DNA of 64,000 bases from Mycobacterium paraense (GCF_002101815.1 NZ_LQPM01000044.1:24755-88754); one strand, 5' to 3'. Numbered from the stretch's first letter, positions 45,001-51,689 are shown. Notes: generated by a model not told the origin, from the sequence alone. Numbers and translations: made by a program.

Positions 45001-46354
45001 CCGCCTGCCGATCGTCGACCTGTGGCTCAGCGCCGCGGGCAAGCCGTGGGCCTACCTGCGCGTCGTCGAATTCCTCTTGGAGAAGGGACATCTCGTCCAC
45101 GTCAGCGGACGGGAGCGGCGCGCGTTCATGGCCGAGCGTCGCGCGGTCCCCGGCATGGCGTTGAGCGATCGGTTGGGCCGCGGGGTCGTCAGGCTCGACT
45201 CCGCGCGGGCCGCGACCCAGGACTGGTTCAAGGGCACCCTGCGGGCGCTGTATGGCACCGACGGCCGTGGCGATGCGCTGATCGCCAACATCGCGATCAA
45301 GGAAGCCGTCGCGGATGCCGCCCACGGCTCGATACACCCGGCGCAGGTTCGCGTCGTCGACGGGCAGGCGAGTTGCCCGGCGCTGCCACTGGAGCGCATC
45401 TCGGTCGAGGTCGAGCACACCCAGGGCGCGTGTCGGGCGAGCGCGTCGCTGCGGACCGACTGGCAACCGGTGCGCGCCTGGTCGACGGACCGGCAGGGGC
45501 TGCGGCCGGGCGGGTTCGCCGATCTGGTGCACTGGGCCTTGCTGTCGCGCTACGTCAGGCACGTCATCGTCACGGATCCCGTTGCGATGGCGGCGGTTCG
45601 GGGAAGGCCGGTGTTGCTGCTGGCCAACCACCAGGTGCAGGTCGAGTCGATCCTCGGCACGTCGATCGCGTCGTGGCTGACCGACACGAAGGTGGTCACG
45701 ATCGCCCACGCCAAGCACGAAACCCGTTGGGTCGGTGCCCTGACGCGGCTGGCGGACGCCGCGGCGAACGGGAAGCCTTCCAGCAATCGATACTTCGACC
45801 AGCGAAACCCCGAGCAGTTCTTGAGCCTGGTCGACGAGATCAAGCGCGATGTCGCCGCCCATGGCGTGTCGACCATGGTGCACGCCGACGGGACGCGGTA
45901 CCTGTGCTCAAGCCAGCGGGTCGAGAAGCTCACCTCGACGCTGCTGGACCTGGCGATCGACGCGGCATTGCCCATCGTGCCGCTGTACTTCGCGGGCGGT
46001 CTGCCGGAGGAACCGCTGGAGGGGAAGCTCGAGGTTCCGTACCGCCACGCCGCGCAGGACTACATCTTCGGCCGGCCCATCATGCCCGACGAGCTGGCGG
46101 CGTGGCCCTACGCCGAACGGCGACGCCGCGTCATGGATGCCATCAACGCGCTCGCCCCGTTCAGCGACGCGCCGCATGAGCCGAATTACGCTGTGGAGGA
46201 CCGGATTGCCGCTGCCGCACCGGGCGCGTCCCCCCTGGAGTCGATCTGGGATTGCATCGAGGACGCGCTGGATGCCCTGCCGGCGGACTGGCGCAACACG
46301 ATCGGCAGCGACCAGTGGGTGGCGACGCGATCCGCGGTGAGTCAGTCGCCGTGA
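39062..46354 (+). CDS. pfaC: PUFA-type synthase subunit, KS-CLF-DH-DH-PSDH-acyltransferase (Pfa3, PfaC-like)
   Basis: A 2430-residue megasynthase. KS (about 1-450): Cys183 in DAACASS, His318 and His354. CLF-like pseudo-KS (about 455-790): Glu616 replaces the Cys (VSREELSGTTAL). FabA-like double hot dogs follow: His1009 (WWLHQGRMPAG) and His1217 (FFHGHFKNDPCMPG), then a His-less half (WYFAENKGSNRKQTMP) and His1614 (WYFKAHFYRDPVQPG). A PS-DH-like domain (about 1740-2010) has His1748 in VADHCPTYVIP. The C terminus (about 2140-2430) is PlsC-like, with His2190 and Glu2195 in LLLANHQVQVES and HADGTR as block III. No AT (GHSxG) is seen between CLF and DH. The start, ATG 39062, overlaps pfa2. Confidence 0.9.
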   Translation: MAFEPIAIVGQGCVLPGGLSPGELWQTVHHGRDVLGSPQPGYWGVSAAHVIRDEANDALPDHAWSDRGGYVRGFGEIFDPGRFLLSADQFRGLDPLCLWALEAARQALESAGWRPGEVPGAAGVVLGNLSYPTTSMTDVAESVWRGSQDGFDWRNRFMSGLPAHIVADALGLTAGATALDAACASSLYAIKLACDRLHDGSADVMVAGGVNGASDLLLHVGFTALQALSRSGQSRPFHRGADGLVPAEGAAILVLRRLEDAVADGDGILGVIRAVGLSNDGRGQGLLVPSQEGQERAMRLAYEMAELEPQDISLIECHATGTSRGDLTELMSMARIFDGMADIPIGSLKSNLGHSITASGAAGAIKVLAAMRAGIRPPTLHADDPLPFLADSPFRLLHEAEPWACAGPRRAAINNFGFGGNNAHLILEEWIEPAAEQHTPPKFPPTGRIAGGDVAIVGVSLLVGDDDTASVAKHLTSCEPIPGRDADGTRRARMTEICLDVTQTRFPPTDLKQTLPQQLALLGAAVNIETVIGALPPDRTSVIVGMGCDTEITRLGLRWRLADDIDDPVRLAAARDAVAPPWTAAGVVGAMPNIVANRLNRQFDLRGPSFTVSREELSGTTALELAARQLRRREVDAAVVGAVDLCCEPVHEASARALLGPGEQIPGDAAVVVVLKRAADARRDGDTILATLPADAEPRGECLHLGTAPGALNLTPLLGHAHAASGLLHVAVGALYGFFGIAPDGAPWAAEKRSVVVSLAALGGQQQQIVLAPAAAARRDTGALDAALRPGPRTGKPARLHFPAHPPAVRLPIRAPAAATNGDTPRLEQPMTTHLPVPPALPKTTDALARVPLGADLLGQAPPEPLTIGRALEVRNGNGSAAAHAAQPPNGLKAQRRNDVDYLLGGGAYRATQPARPAGKQLPIPTVKRTPVGLALDKDGLRVHASGRISDIYGPAFAVQDDYARQVRMPEPPLLLADRLLGIDAEPGRSGTGTLWTETDVTADAWWLHQGRMPAGIMIEAGQADLMLISWMGADFANKGERVYRLLGCEVTYLGGLPEIGDTLRFDIHVDGHASQGDIRMFFFHYDCTIGGAERMSMRNGQAGFFSDEELAASGGILWRPEDETVSGPMESTRARTSRTALRRADLEAMAAGDIWHTFGDGFERAASHTRTPSIAGGDMLFVDEVTHLDFAGGPWGRGYLRAVAHVNPDTWFFHGHFKNDPCMPGTLMYEATMQTMAIYMTGLGMTLDCDGWRFEPVPFETYKLVCRGQVTPQSRELVYEVFVREVIAGPEPTVFADLLCTVDGLPAFHCRRMGLRLSPGCPMDMGVKELDGYAESKPVAEGHGVKFDYTAMLACAIAKPSLALGPLYEKFDTDRRVARLPGPPYHFMSRVTEVVGELGVAKPGAHVVAEYDVPSDAWYFAENKGSNRKQTMPNAVLMEIALQPCGWLGAYAGCPLDFDVDLFFRNLDGTGTQHREITPSTGTLRIKAVLKSVAQAGGTIIVSFDGEIAADDGIVYTFDTVFGYFRLEALQQQVGLPVSAEQRAQLELGCDAPIVDLGTRPDKFFGPGARLADPMLLMIDRVTGRWPTAGSAGLGRWRAVKDINPAEWYFKAHFYRDPVQPGSLGIEMLLQLLQFAMLDLGFGEEAGPSARFEPVALEHAITWRYRGQIVPTNKRITGEVEITRIAREAGGTLAVADASLWCDGIRIYSASDLGMRITRAAPTPIQPAATTVETTIDPARDTWVADHCPTYVIPSLPMMSVLDLFAQAGGQAAGGAKVAAAITDLQLVRWVVVDSPTRVRVVVEPVAPGRFTGCLQVWRDAPRAELSRWETHAQAVIATADRYAGEPPTPAPLRDAIPYADPYDGTVFHGPAFATLMDGARIGRNGSSGTLAVERCKVPVGRQHPGLLDGAFHVVPHTAMSVWTTDHAAVASYADAADRLVGFPRRVIWARFYSDPPTEGTVDVEARFVGFDDDTDAGARLPIVDLWLSAAGKPWAYLRVVEFLLEKGHLVHVSGRERRAFMAERRAVPGMALSDRLGRGVVRLDSARAATQDWFKGTLRALYGTDGRGDALIANIAIKEAVADAAHGSIHPAQVRVVDGQASCPALPLERISVEVEHTQGACRASASLRTDWQPVRAWSTDRQGLRPGGFADLVHWALLSRYVRHVIVTDPVAMAAVRGRPVLLLANHQVQVESILGTSIASWLTDTKVVTIAHAKHETRWVGALTRLADAAANGKPSSNRYFDQRNPEQFLSLVDEIKRDVAAHGVSTMVHADGTRYLCSSQRVEKLTSTLLDLAIDAALPIVPLYFAGGLPEEPLEGKLEVPYRHAAQDYIFGRPIMPDELAAWPYAERRRRVMDAINALAPFSDAPHEPNYAVEDRIAAAAPGASPLESIWDCIEDALDALPADWRNTIGSDQWVATRSAVSQSP

Positions 46355-47523
46355 TGGCTGTGCTCGTGAGGGCCATCCGCCGGCGCCGGGGAGCCGCCCA
46401 TCATCCGTAGCATCGGGACTCCGCCCGAGGTGACGAATCGCACGATCAGGACCGCCGCGATGACGAGGAAGGCGATGTTGAGCCAGGTGGTGTAGTTCCA
46501 GGAGATCGACGCTTCCATCACCGTGGCGTTGCGCTGTTTTGGTATGAGACTCGTTGTGCCGAAGATCAATTCGACGAGGTAACCGGCGGCGACCATCGCG
46601 GCGTAGAAGGTGCCGAGCAGCGTCAGCATCATCCGGGTGCCGTAGTACTTGCGGTAGATGTTCAGGATCGGCAGGATCAGCAGGTCGGCGTAGATGAAGG
46701 CGATGACGCCGCCGAAGCTGATGCCACCGTTCCAGAGCACCGCGGCCAGCGGCACGTTGCCGATCGAGCAGACGAACGACACGATCGCGACGATCGGTCC
46801 CACCAGCGGACCCCACACCGCCGACCAGACCGGATGATCGGTCAAAAAGAAGATCCGCCAAAAGCTTTCGGGCACCCACGCCGCGATGGCGCCCGCGATC
46901 AGCAGGCCCAACACCAGGTCCCGCAGGATCGCCAACCACTCCATGACGAACACGTGCGAGACCGAGGTGAAGCCCTGCGGGGACAGCAGCCGCCGCCAAA
47001 ACGAGCCCTCTTTCTGGATCGACATGTCCATGGCGGCATGGCCTTCCATGGAGCCGGCGATGCCGCGCTCGGCCTGCTCGCGGGCGGCGTCGACGAGCCG
47101 GGACCGCACGAACAGCCGGAACAGGACGGCGAGCACCACGATCATCAGCGGTCCGCCGACGAATTCCGCGGCCGTGAACTGCCAGCCCATCAGCAGCGCC
47201 AGGATGATGCCCAACTCCACCACGAGGTTGGTGGAACCGATCTCGAACGCCATCGCGGCGGTGAAGTTGGCGCCTTTGCGGAACAGGGAGCGCGCCAGGG
47301 CCACCGCGGCGTAGGAGCACGACGACGAGGCCGCACCCAGCCCGGCCGCCACGGCCAGCGTGCGCGGCCGGTCGTCGCCCAGCAGGGAGACGACCGTCGA
47401 GCGCCGCACCACGGCCTGCACCACCGCCGACAGGGCGAAGCCGAGGACCAGCGCCCACAGGATTTCCCACGTCATCGACCCCGCCAGCCCTAAGGCATGA
47501 CCGACCGCTGCCAGCGCCCTCAT
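46342..47523 (-). CDS. Rv2963-like permease, probable copper-responsive membrane transporter
   Basis: A 393-residue polytopic membrane protein of the COG0701/DUF318 permease family, with 8-10 hydrophobic segments. Conserved family features are GAASSSCSYAAVALARSLFR (Cys within a helix), GSTNLVVELGIIL and FVCSIGNVPLAAVLW. The tail HEHSHHGD could bind metal. In H37Rv the permease Rv2963 lies in this neighbourhood and belongs to the copper-responsive RicR regulon, and a matching operator lies 46 bp upstream here. Transport of copper or a copper complex is inferred. It converges with pfa3, the two ends overlapping by 13 bp. Confidence 0.82.
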   Translation of the reverse strand: MRALAAVGHALGLAGSMTWEILWALVLGFALSAVVQAVVRRSTVVSLLGDDRPRTLAVAAGLGAASSSCSYAAVALARSLFRKGANFTAAMAFEIGSTNLVVELGIILALLMGWQFTAAEFVGGPLMIVVLAVLFRLFVRSRLVDAAREQAERGIAGSMEGHAAMDMSIQKEGSFWRRLLSPQGFTSVSHVFVMEWLAILRDLVLGLLIAGAIAAWVPESFWRIFFLTDHPVWSAVWGPLVGPIVAIVSFVCSIGNVPLAAVLWNGGISFGGVIAFIYADLLILPILNIYRKYYGTRMMLTLLGTFYAAMVAAGYLVELIFGTTSLIPKQRNATVMEASISWNYTTWLNIAFLVIAAVLIVRFVTSGGVPMLRMMGGSPAPADGPHEHSHHGD

Positions 47524-47568
47524 TGAGTCCTCCGCTTCGATTGCTCGGGCCGCGTCCGCCAGCCAAGA

Positions 47569-47587
47569 TATACCCCCATGGGGTATA
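47569..47587. promoter_or_regulatory. RicR/CsoR-type copper operator upstream of the permease
   Basis: TATACCCC-CAT-GGGGTATA is a perfect inverted repeat with 8-bp arms and contains the mycobacterial RicR core TACCC-N5-GGGTA. It is 46 bp before the permease start on the minus strand, where it would overlap the promoter. Repression relieved by Cu(I) is the expected logic. Confidence 0.8.
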
Positions 47588-47804
47588 GGTCAAGGGCGCG
47601 GACGGTCGTTTCCGGGGCTGCAGGCGCCGTTTTCCCTAGAATGGCTGCACAATCGGTGCGGGGACCGGGCAAAAGAATATGGACTGACGAACCCCGCGCG
47701 GCGGCTGGGCCCGCGGCATGGCGCGAACGGCAAAAACTATGGATTTCACTCGCGATGTGCGGGTTTACCGGGCAAATCTCCGACACACCGGCGTCGCCAC
47801 CGCT

Positions 47805-47840
47805 GTCACAGAGGTAACAGCAGGCACACTGGTAACAACG
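47805..47840. promoter_or_regulatory. Four-unit 9-bp direct repeat (MtrA-box-like) upstream of sepIVA
   Basis: Four consecutive 9-mers are in perfect register: GTCACAGAG, GTAACAGCA, GGCACACTG, GTAACAACG. MtrA, the essential actinobacterial response regulator of cell division and wall genes, binds direct repeats of GTCACA/GTAAC-type hexamers about 9 bp apart. The array ends 28 bp before the sepIVA start. The rest of the 345-bp gap (47524-47868) holds only this and the copper operator that I can recognise. Confidence 0.55.
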
Positions 47841-47868
47841 GATTTTTCTTGCAAGACGCCAGGAGGGC

Positions 47869-48612
47869 ATGGCCGTGTACCGAGTTTTTGAGGCGCTGGA
47901 CGAATTGGGCGCCATCGTGGAAGAGGCGCGCGGTGTGCCGATGACGGCCGGCTGCGTCGTGCCCCGCGGTGACGTGCTGGAACTGATCGACGACATCAAG
48001 GACGCGATCCCCGGCGAGCTGGACGACGCCCAGGACGTGCTCGACGCGCGCGATTCGATGCTGCAGGACGCCAAGTCGCACGCCGAGTCGATGGTCTCCT
48101 CGGCGACCACGGAGTCCGAATCCATGCTCAACCACGCCCGCGCCGAGGCCGACCGGCTGTTGTCCGACGCGAAGGCGCAGGCCGACCGGATGGTGAGCGA
48201 GGCCCGCCAGCACAGCGAGCGGATGGTCGGGGAGGCCCGCGAGGAGTCGATTCGCATCGCCACGGCGGCGAAACGCGAGTACGAGGCCAGCGTCAGCCGC
48301 GCCCAGGCCGAAGCGGACCGGCTGATCGAGAACGGCAACATCTCGTACGAAAAGGCCGTGCAAGAGGGCATCAAGGAGCAGCAGCGGCTGGTCTCGCAGA
48401 ACGAGGTGGTGCAGGCCGCCAACAACGAAGCGACCCGCCTGATCGACACGGCGCACGCCGAGGCCGACCGGCTGCGCGGCGAGTGCGACATCTACGTCGA
48501 CAACAAGCTGGCCGAGTTCGAGGAATTCCTCAACGGCACGCTGCGGTCCGTCGGCCGCGGCCGTCACCAGCTGCGGACGGCCGCCGGCACCCACGACTAC
48601 GCGACGCGCTAG
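47869..48612 (+). CDS. sepIVA: DivIVA-domain septation protein SepIVA (Rv2927c-like)
   Basis: A 247-residue cytoplasmic coiled-coil protein. The N-terminal VYRVFEALDELGAIVEEARG and PRGDVLELIDDIKDAIPGELDDAQ are followed by a long heptad coiled coil (about residues 55-215) with repeated HAESMVSSA/ARAEADRLLSDAKAQADRM units. The C-terminal CDIYVDNKLAEFEEFLNGTL is invariant in mycobacteria. SepIVA is an essential factor of septum formation and polar growth. A Shine-Dalgarno (AGGAGGG) precedes ATG 47869. The MtrA-like repeat array upstream fits a cell-division gene. A DUF177 gene follows after 49 bp. Confidence 0.95.
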   Translation: MAVYRVFEALDELGAIVEEARGVPMTAGCVVPRGDVLELIDDIKDAIPGELDDAQDVLDARDSMLQDAKSHAESMVSSATTESESMLNHARAEADRLLSDAKAQADRMVSEARQHSERMVGEAREESIRIATAAKREYEASVSRAQAEADRLIENGNISYEKAVQEGIKEQQRLVSQNEVVQAANNEATRLIDTAHAEADRLRGECDIYVDNKLAEFEEFLNGTLRSVGRGRHQLRTAAGTHDYATR

Positions 48613-48661
48613 CGGGGTCCGCGCCCTTTCCTTACGCGCGCCGCGCCGTAGGATTTCTCCT

Positions 48662-49249
48662 ATGACGCGGCAGCACAGCAGCACGGCGCAGCGCCATTCC
48701 GCCTCGCCGATGAGGGTGGACATCACCCGGCTCGGCCGGCGCCCGGGTGCGATGGTGACCCTGCGTAACACCGTGCCCAGCCCGTCGCGCATCGGGCTGC
48801 CGATGATCGCGATCGACGAGGGCGCCCCGTTGGAGATGGACTTGCAAGTCCAGTCGGTGTCCGAGGGCGTGCTGGTGACCGGAACGGTCGCCGCGCCGAC
48901 CGTCGGCGAATGCGCCCGTTGCCTGACGCCGGTCCACGGGCGCGTCGAGGTCAGGTTGACCGAGCTTTACGCGTATCCGGACAGCACCACCGAGGCGACC
49001 ACCGAGGAGGACGAGGTCGGTCACATCGTCGACGACACCATCGACCTCGAGCAGCCGATCATCGACGCCGTCGGGCTGGAGTTGCCGTTTTCGCCGGTAT
49101 GCAGCGAGGACTGCCCGGGGCTGTGCCCCGACTGCGGTGTCGCCCTCGCGGCCGAGCCCGGCCATCACCACGACCGCATCGACCCGCGCTGGGCCAAGCT
49201 GGCCGACATGTTGCCGCCCCAGCCGGACACCAAGCGGGACGAGCGGTGA
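48662..49249 (+). CDS. DUF177/YceD-like protein (Rv2926c-like)
   Basis: A 195-residue DUF177 protein. It has two CxxC-like pairs that could hold zinc: ECARCLTPVHG in the middle and CPGLCPDCGVAL near the end. In other bacteria DUF177 (YceD) proteins precede rpmF and affect 23S rRNA maturation; here the protein precedes rnc, which also suggests an rRNA role. Its stop overlaps the GTG start of rnc (GTGA). Its own ATG is 49 bp after sepIVA. Confidence 0.88.
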   Translation: MTRQHSSTAQRHSASPMRVDITRLGRRPGAMVTLRNTVPSPSRIGLPMIAIDEGAPLEMDLQVQSVSEGVLVTGTVAAPTVGECARCLTPVHGRVEVRLTELYAYPDSTTEATTEEDEVGHIVDDTIDLEQPIIDAVGLELPFSPVCSEDCPGLCPDCGVALAAEPGHHHDRIDPRWAKLADMLPPQPDTKRDER

Positions 49250-49959
49250 CGTCGCGGCAAGCCCTGCTGGACGCGCTCGGGGCCGACCTGCCCGACGAAC
49301 TGCTGACGCTGGCGCTGACGCACCGCAGTTACGCCTACGAACACGGCGGGCTGCCGACCAACGAACGCCTGGAGTTTCTCGGTGACGCGGTCCTGGGCCT
49401 GACCATTACCGACGAGCTCTACCATCGTCACCCCGACCGCTCCGAGGGGGACCTGGCCAAGCTGCGGGCCAGCGTCGTCAACACCCAGGCACTGGCCGAC
49501 GTCGCGCGCAAGCTGTCCGACGGGGGCCTCGGCGTGCACATGATGCTGGGCCGCGGCGAGGCGAACACCGGCGGGGCGGACAAGTCGAGCATCCTGGCCG
49601 ACGGCATGGAGTCGCTGCTGGGCGCCATCTACCTGCAGCACGGGATCGACACCGCGCGCGAGGTGATCCTGCGGCTGTTCGGCCCGCTGCTCGACGCCGC
49701 ACCCACGCTGGGGGCCGGGCTGGACTGGAAGACCAGCCTGCAGGAGCTGACCGCGGCGCGCGGCATGGGCGCACCGTCCTACCTGGTGACCTCCACCGGA
49801 CCCGACCACGACAAGGAATTCACCGCGGTGGTCGTCGTGATGGAAACCGAATACGGGTCGGGCGTCGGCCGCTCCAAGAAGGAGGCCGAGCAGAAGGCCG
49901 CGGCGGCGACCTGGAAAGTGCTGGAGACGCTGGACACCGCGGGCAAGACGTCCGCGTAG
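49246..49959 (+). CDS. rnc: Ribonuclease III
   Basis: A 237-residue RNase III that cuts double-stranded RNA in rRNA precursors and other transcripts. The nuclease domain (about 1-150) has the signature NERLEFLGDAVLGLTITDELY with Mg-binding Glu and Asp residues, and later DGMESLLGAIYLQHG. The dsRNA-binding domain (about 160-230) has DWKTSLQELTAARG and GVGRSKKEAEQKAAAATW. The GTG start overlaps the previous stop. mutM follows after 3 bp, the same order as in H37Rv. Confidence 0.97.
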   Translation: MTSRQALLDALGADLPDELLTLALTHRSYAYEHGGLPTNERLEFLGDAVLGLTITDELYHRHPDRSEGDLAKLRASVVNTQALADVARKLSDGGLGVHMMLGRGEANTGGADKSSILADGMESLLGAIYLQHGIDTAREVILRLFGPLLDAAPTLGAGLDWKTSLQELTAARGMGAPSYLVTSTGPDHDKEFTAVVVVMETEYGSGVGRSKKEAEQKAAAATWKVLETLDTAGKTSA

Positions 49960-49962
49960 CCG

Positions 49963-50829
49963 ATGCCGGAGCTGCCCGAAGTCGAGGTGGTGCGCCGCGG
50001 CCTGCAGGCCCGCGTGGTGGGCAAGACCATGACGGCCGTCCGGGTGCATCACCCGCGCGCCGTACGCCGCCACGAGGCCGGGCCCGCCGATCTCACCGCC
50101 CGGCTGCTCGACGCGCGGATCGCCGGAACCGACCGCCGCGGCAAGTACCTCTGGCTGCTGCTGGACGGTCCGGCCGACCCGGACACGGCGCTGGTGGTGC
50201 ACCTCGGAATGAGCGGGCAGATGCTGCTCGGGGAGGTGCCGCGCGCCGACCACGTCCGCATCTCCGCGCTGCTCGACGACGGGACCGTGCTGAGCTTCGC
50301 CGACCAGCGCACCTTTGGCGGCTGGATGCTGGCCGACCTGGTGACCGTGGACGGCAGCGTGGTGCCCGCGCCGGTGGCCCACCTGGCGCGCGACCCGCTG
50401 GACCCGAAGTTCGATCCCGGCGCGGTGGTAAACGTGTTGCGGCGCAAGCATTCGGAGATCAAGCGGCAGCTCCTCGACCAGACCGTGGTCTCCGGGATCG
50501 GAAACATCTACGCCGACGAGGCGCTGTGGCGGGCCAAGGTGAATGGCGCGCGGATCGCCGACACGCTGACCCGGCGCCAGCTGACCGCCGTCCTGGACGC
50601 CGCCGCAGACGTGATGCGCGACGCGCTGGCGCAGGGCGGGACCTCGTTCGACTCGCTGTACGTCAACGTCAACGGCGAGTCGGGGTACTTCGACCGGTCC
50701 CTGGACGCCTACGGCCGGGAAGGGCAACCCTGCCGGCGCTGCGGCGCGGTGATGCGCCGGGAGAAGTTCATGAACCGCTCGTCGTTCTACTGCCCGCGCT
50801 GCCAGCCGCGACCGCGGCCGCTTCGGTGA
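49963..50829 (+). CDS. mutM: Formamidopyrimidine-DNA glycosylase
   Basis: A 288-residue Fpg that excises 8-oxoguanine and formamidopyrimidines. The catalytic N terminus is PELPEVEVVRRGL (Pro1 Schiff base after Met removal, Glu2). KRQLLDQTVVSGIGNIYADE is the helix-two-turn-helix, and the C-terminal zinc finger is CRRCGAVMRREKFMNRSSFY followed by CPRC. It complements MutT1, encoded in this same window, in the GO repair system. It converges with the PIG-L-like gene across a palindromic hairpin. Confidence 0.96.
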   Translation: MPELPEVEVVRRGLQARVVGKTMTAVRVHHPRAVRRHEAGPADLTARLLDARIAGTDRRGKYLWLLLDGPADPDTALVVHLGMSGQMLLGEVPRADHVRISALLDDGTVLSFADQRTFGGWMLADLVTVDGSVVPAPVAHLARDPLDPKFDPGAVVNVLRRKHSEIKRQLLDQTVVSGIGNIYADEALWRAKVNGARIADTLTRRQLTAVLDAAADVMRDALAQGGTSFDSLYVNVNGESGYFDRSLDAYGREGQPCRRCGAVMRREKFMNRSSFYCPRCQPRPRPLR

Positions 50830-50906
50830 GTGTGCGCGGAGGGCTTTTGCGTGTGAGCCCAGGGCGGCGACACGCCGCGCGGCGTCGCCCAGGGATCACA
50901 CTCAAC
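50828..50906. repeat. GTGTG...GGC repeats and GC hairpin in the mutM/PIG-L gap
   Basis: GAGTGTGCGCGGAGGGC at 50828-50844 and CGTGTGAGCCCAGGGC after it are copies of the intergenic repeat; an inverted copy GCCCAGGGATCACACTCA is at about 50887-50904. Between them ACGCCGCGCGGCGT is a perfect palindrome within a longer stem (50862-50890), a likely bidirectional terminator for the convergent genes. Confidence 0.6.
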
Positions 50907-50912
50907 GACGGG

Positions 50913-51689
50913 TCAGTCGAAGATGTCGCGGCGCACCGCGCCCGGCGATGCGGCCGGATCGACGAACCACTCGAAGGGAAACAGCGCGCCGGACGCCTGG
51001 GGTGGCAGCCGAAGCAGTAACCCGAACAGGCGCGCGGCCGCGGCCGAATTGCCGATCTGCGAGCGGTGGGCTGCCATCGCGTCGCGCTTGTGCCGCGCGA
51101 AACCGAAGACGTTGATCCGGTGGGTGATGGTCGCCGTGGGCGCGTAGGCGGTGCGGGCGAGTTCCGGCTCGTAGGGCGCCGGCAGTCGCAGCCGACGGGC
51201 CACCGAGCCGATGCGCACCAGCAATTCGCGCGGCATCGTCGCCTCGAGCACCCGCGGCGTCGCCGCCAGCTCGGCGGCCCGCTTGCCGACGTGGTGTACC
51301 TGGACGTGATCGCGGTGGCCGTAGCCGCCGTTGCGCTCGTAGCTGAGCAGCACGTCCGCGGCTTCCTCGCGCAGTATCTCCGCGAGCCGCCCGGCCGCCT
51401 GGTCGACGTCGGCCCGGCCGAATCTGACGCGGCCCGGCGGATCGGGGTAGAAAACGGGGCCGTAGCCGCTGTCGGCATAGCCGAGGCATTCGAGCCGATG
51501 TACGCCGAGAATGCTTGCGCTCGTGCGCAATTCGTTGAGGCGGAGATCGCCGTCGTCGTCGTTCACGCGGCCGTCGGTGGCGGTGACGAGGACGACGCGA
51601 TGCCCGGCCGCGGCCGCCCGCGCGAGCGTTCCCCCGGTGAGAATCACCTCGTCGTCCGGATGGGCGTGGAACGCGACGACGGTCGACAT
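50913..51689 (-). CDS. LmbE/PIG-L family deacetylase
   Basis: A 258-residue zinc-dependent N-acetylglucosaminyl deacetylase-like protein. The metal and catalytic motif AHPDDEVILTGGTLARAAAA is at residues 10-29, and the third ligand is in GYGHRDHVQVHHVG. Family members include MshB (mycothiol) and Mca, but this one lacks the characteristic length and C terminus of those, so the substrate is open. I chose ATG 51689 (MSTVVAFHAHPDDE). In H37Rv mutM is followed directly by the OsmC-like gene, so this minus-strand gene is an addition relative to that genome. Confidence 0.85.
   Translation of the reverse strand: MSTVVAFHAHPDDEVILTGGTLARAAAAGHRVVLVTATDGRVNDDDGDLRLNELRTSASILGVHRLECLGYADSGYGPVFYPDPPGRVRFGRADVDQAAGRLAEILREEAADVLLSYERNGGYGHRDHVQVHHVGKRAAELAATPRVLEATMPRELLVRIGSVARRLRLPAPYEPELARTAYAPTATITHRINVFGFARHKRDAMAAHRSQIGNSAAAARLFGLLLRLPPQASGALFPFEWFVDPAASPGAVRRDIFD

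Noticed and set aside
42884..45883. 999-codon open frame antisense to the Pfa3 gene
   Set aside because: Its Arg/Ala/Gly/His-rich composition and lack of any fold signature mark it as the complement of a GC-rich coding frame, not a gene.
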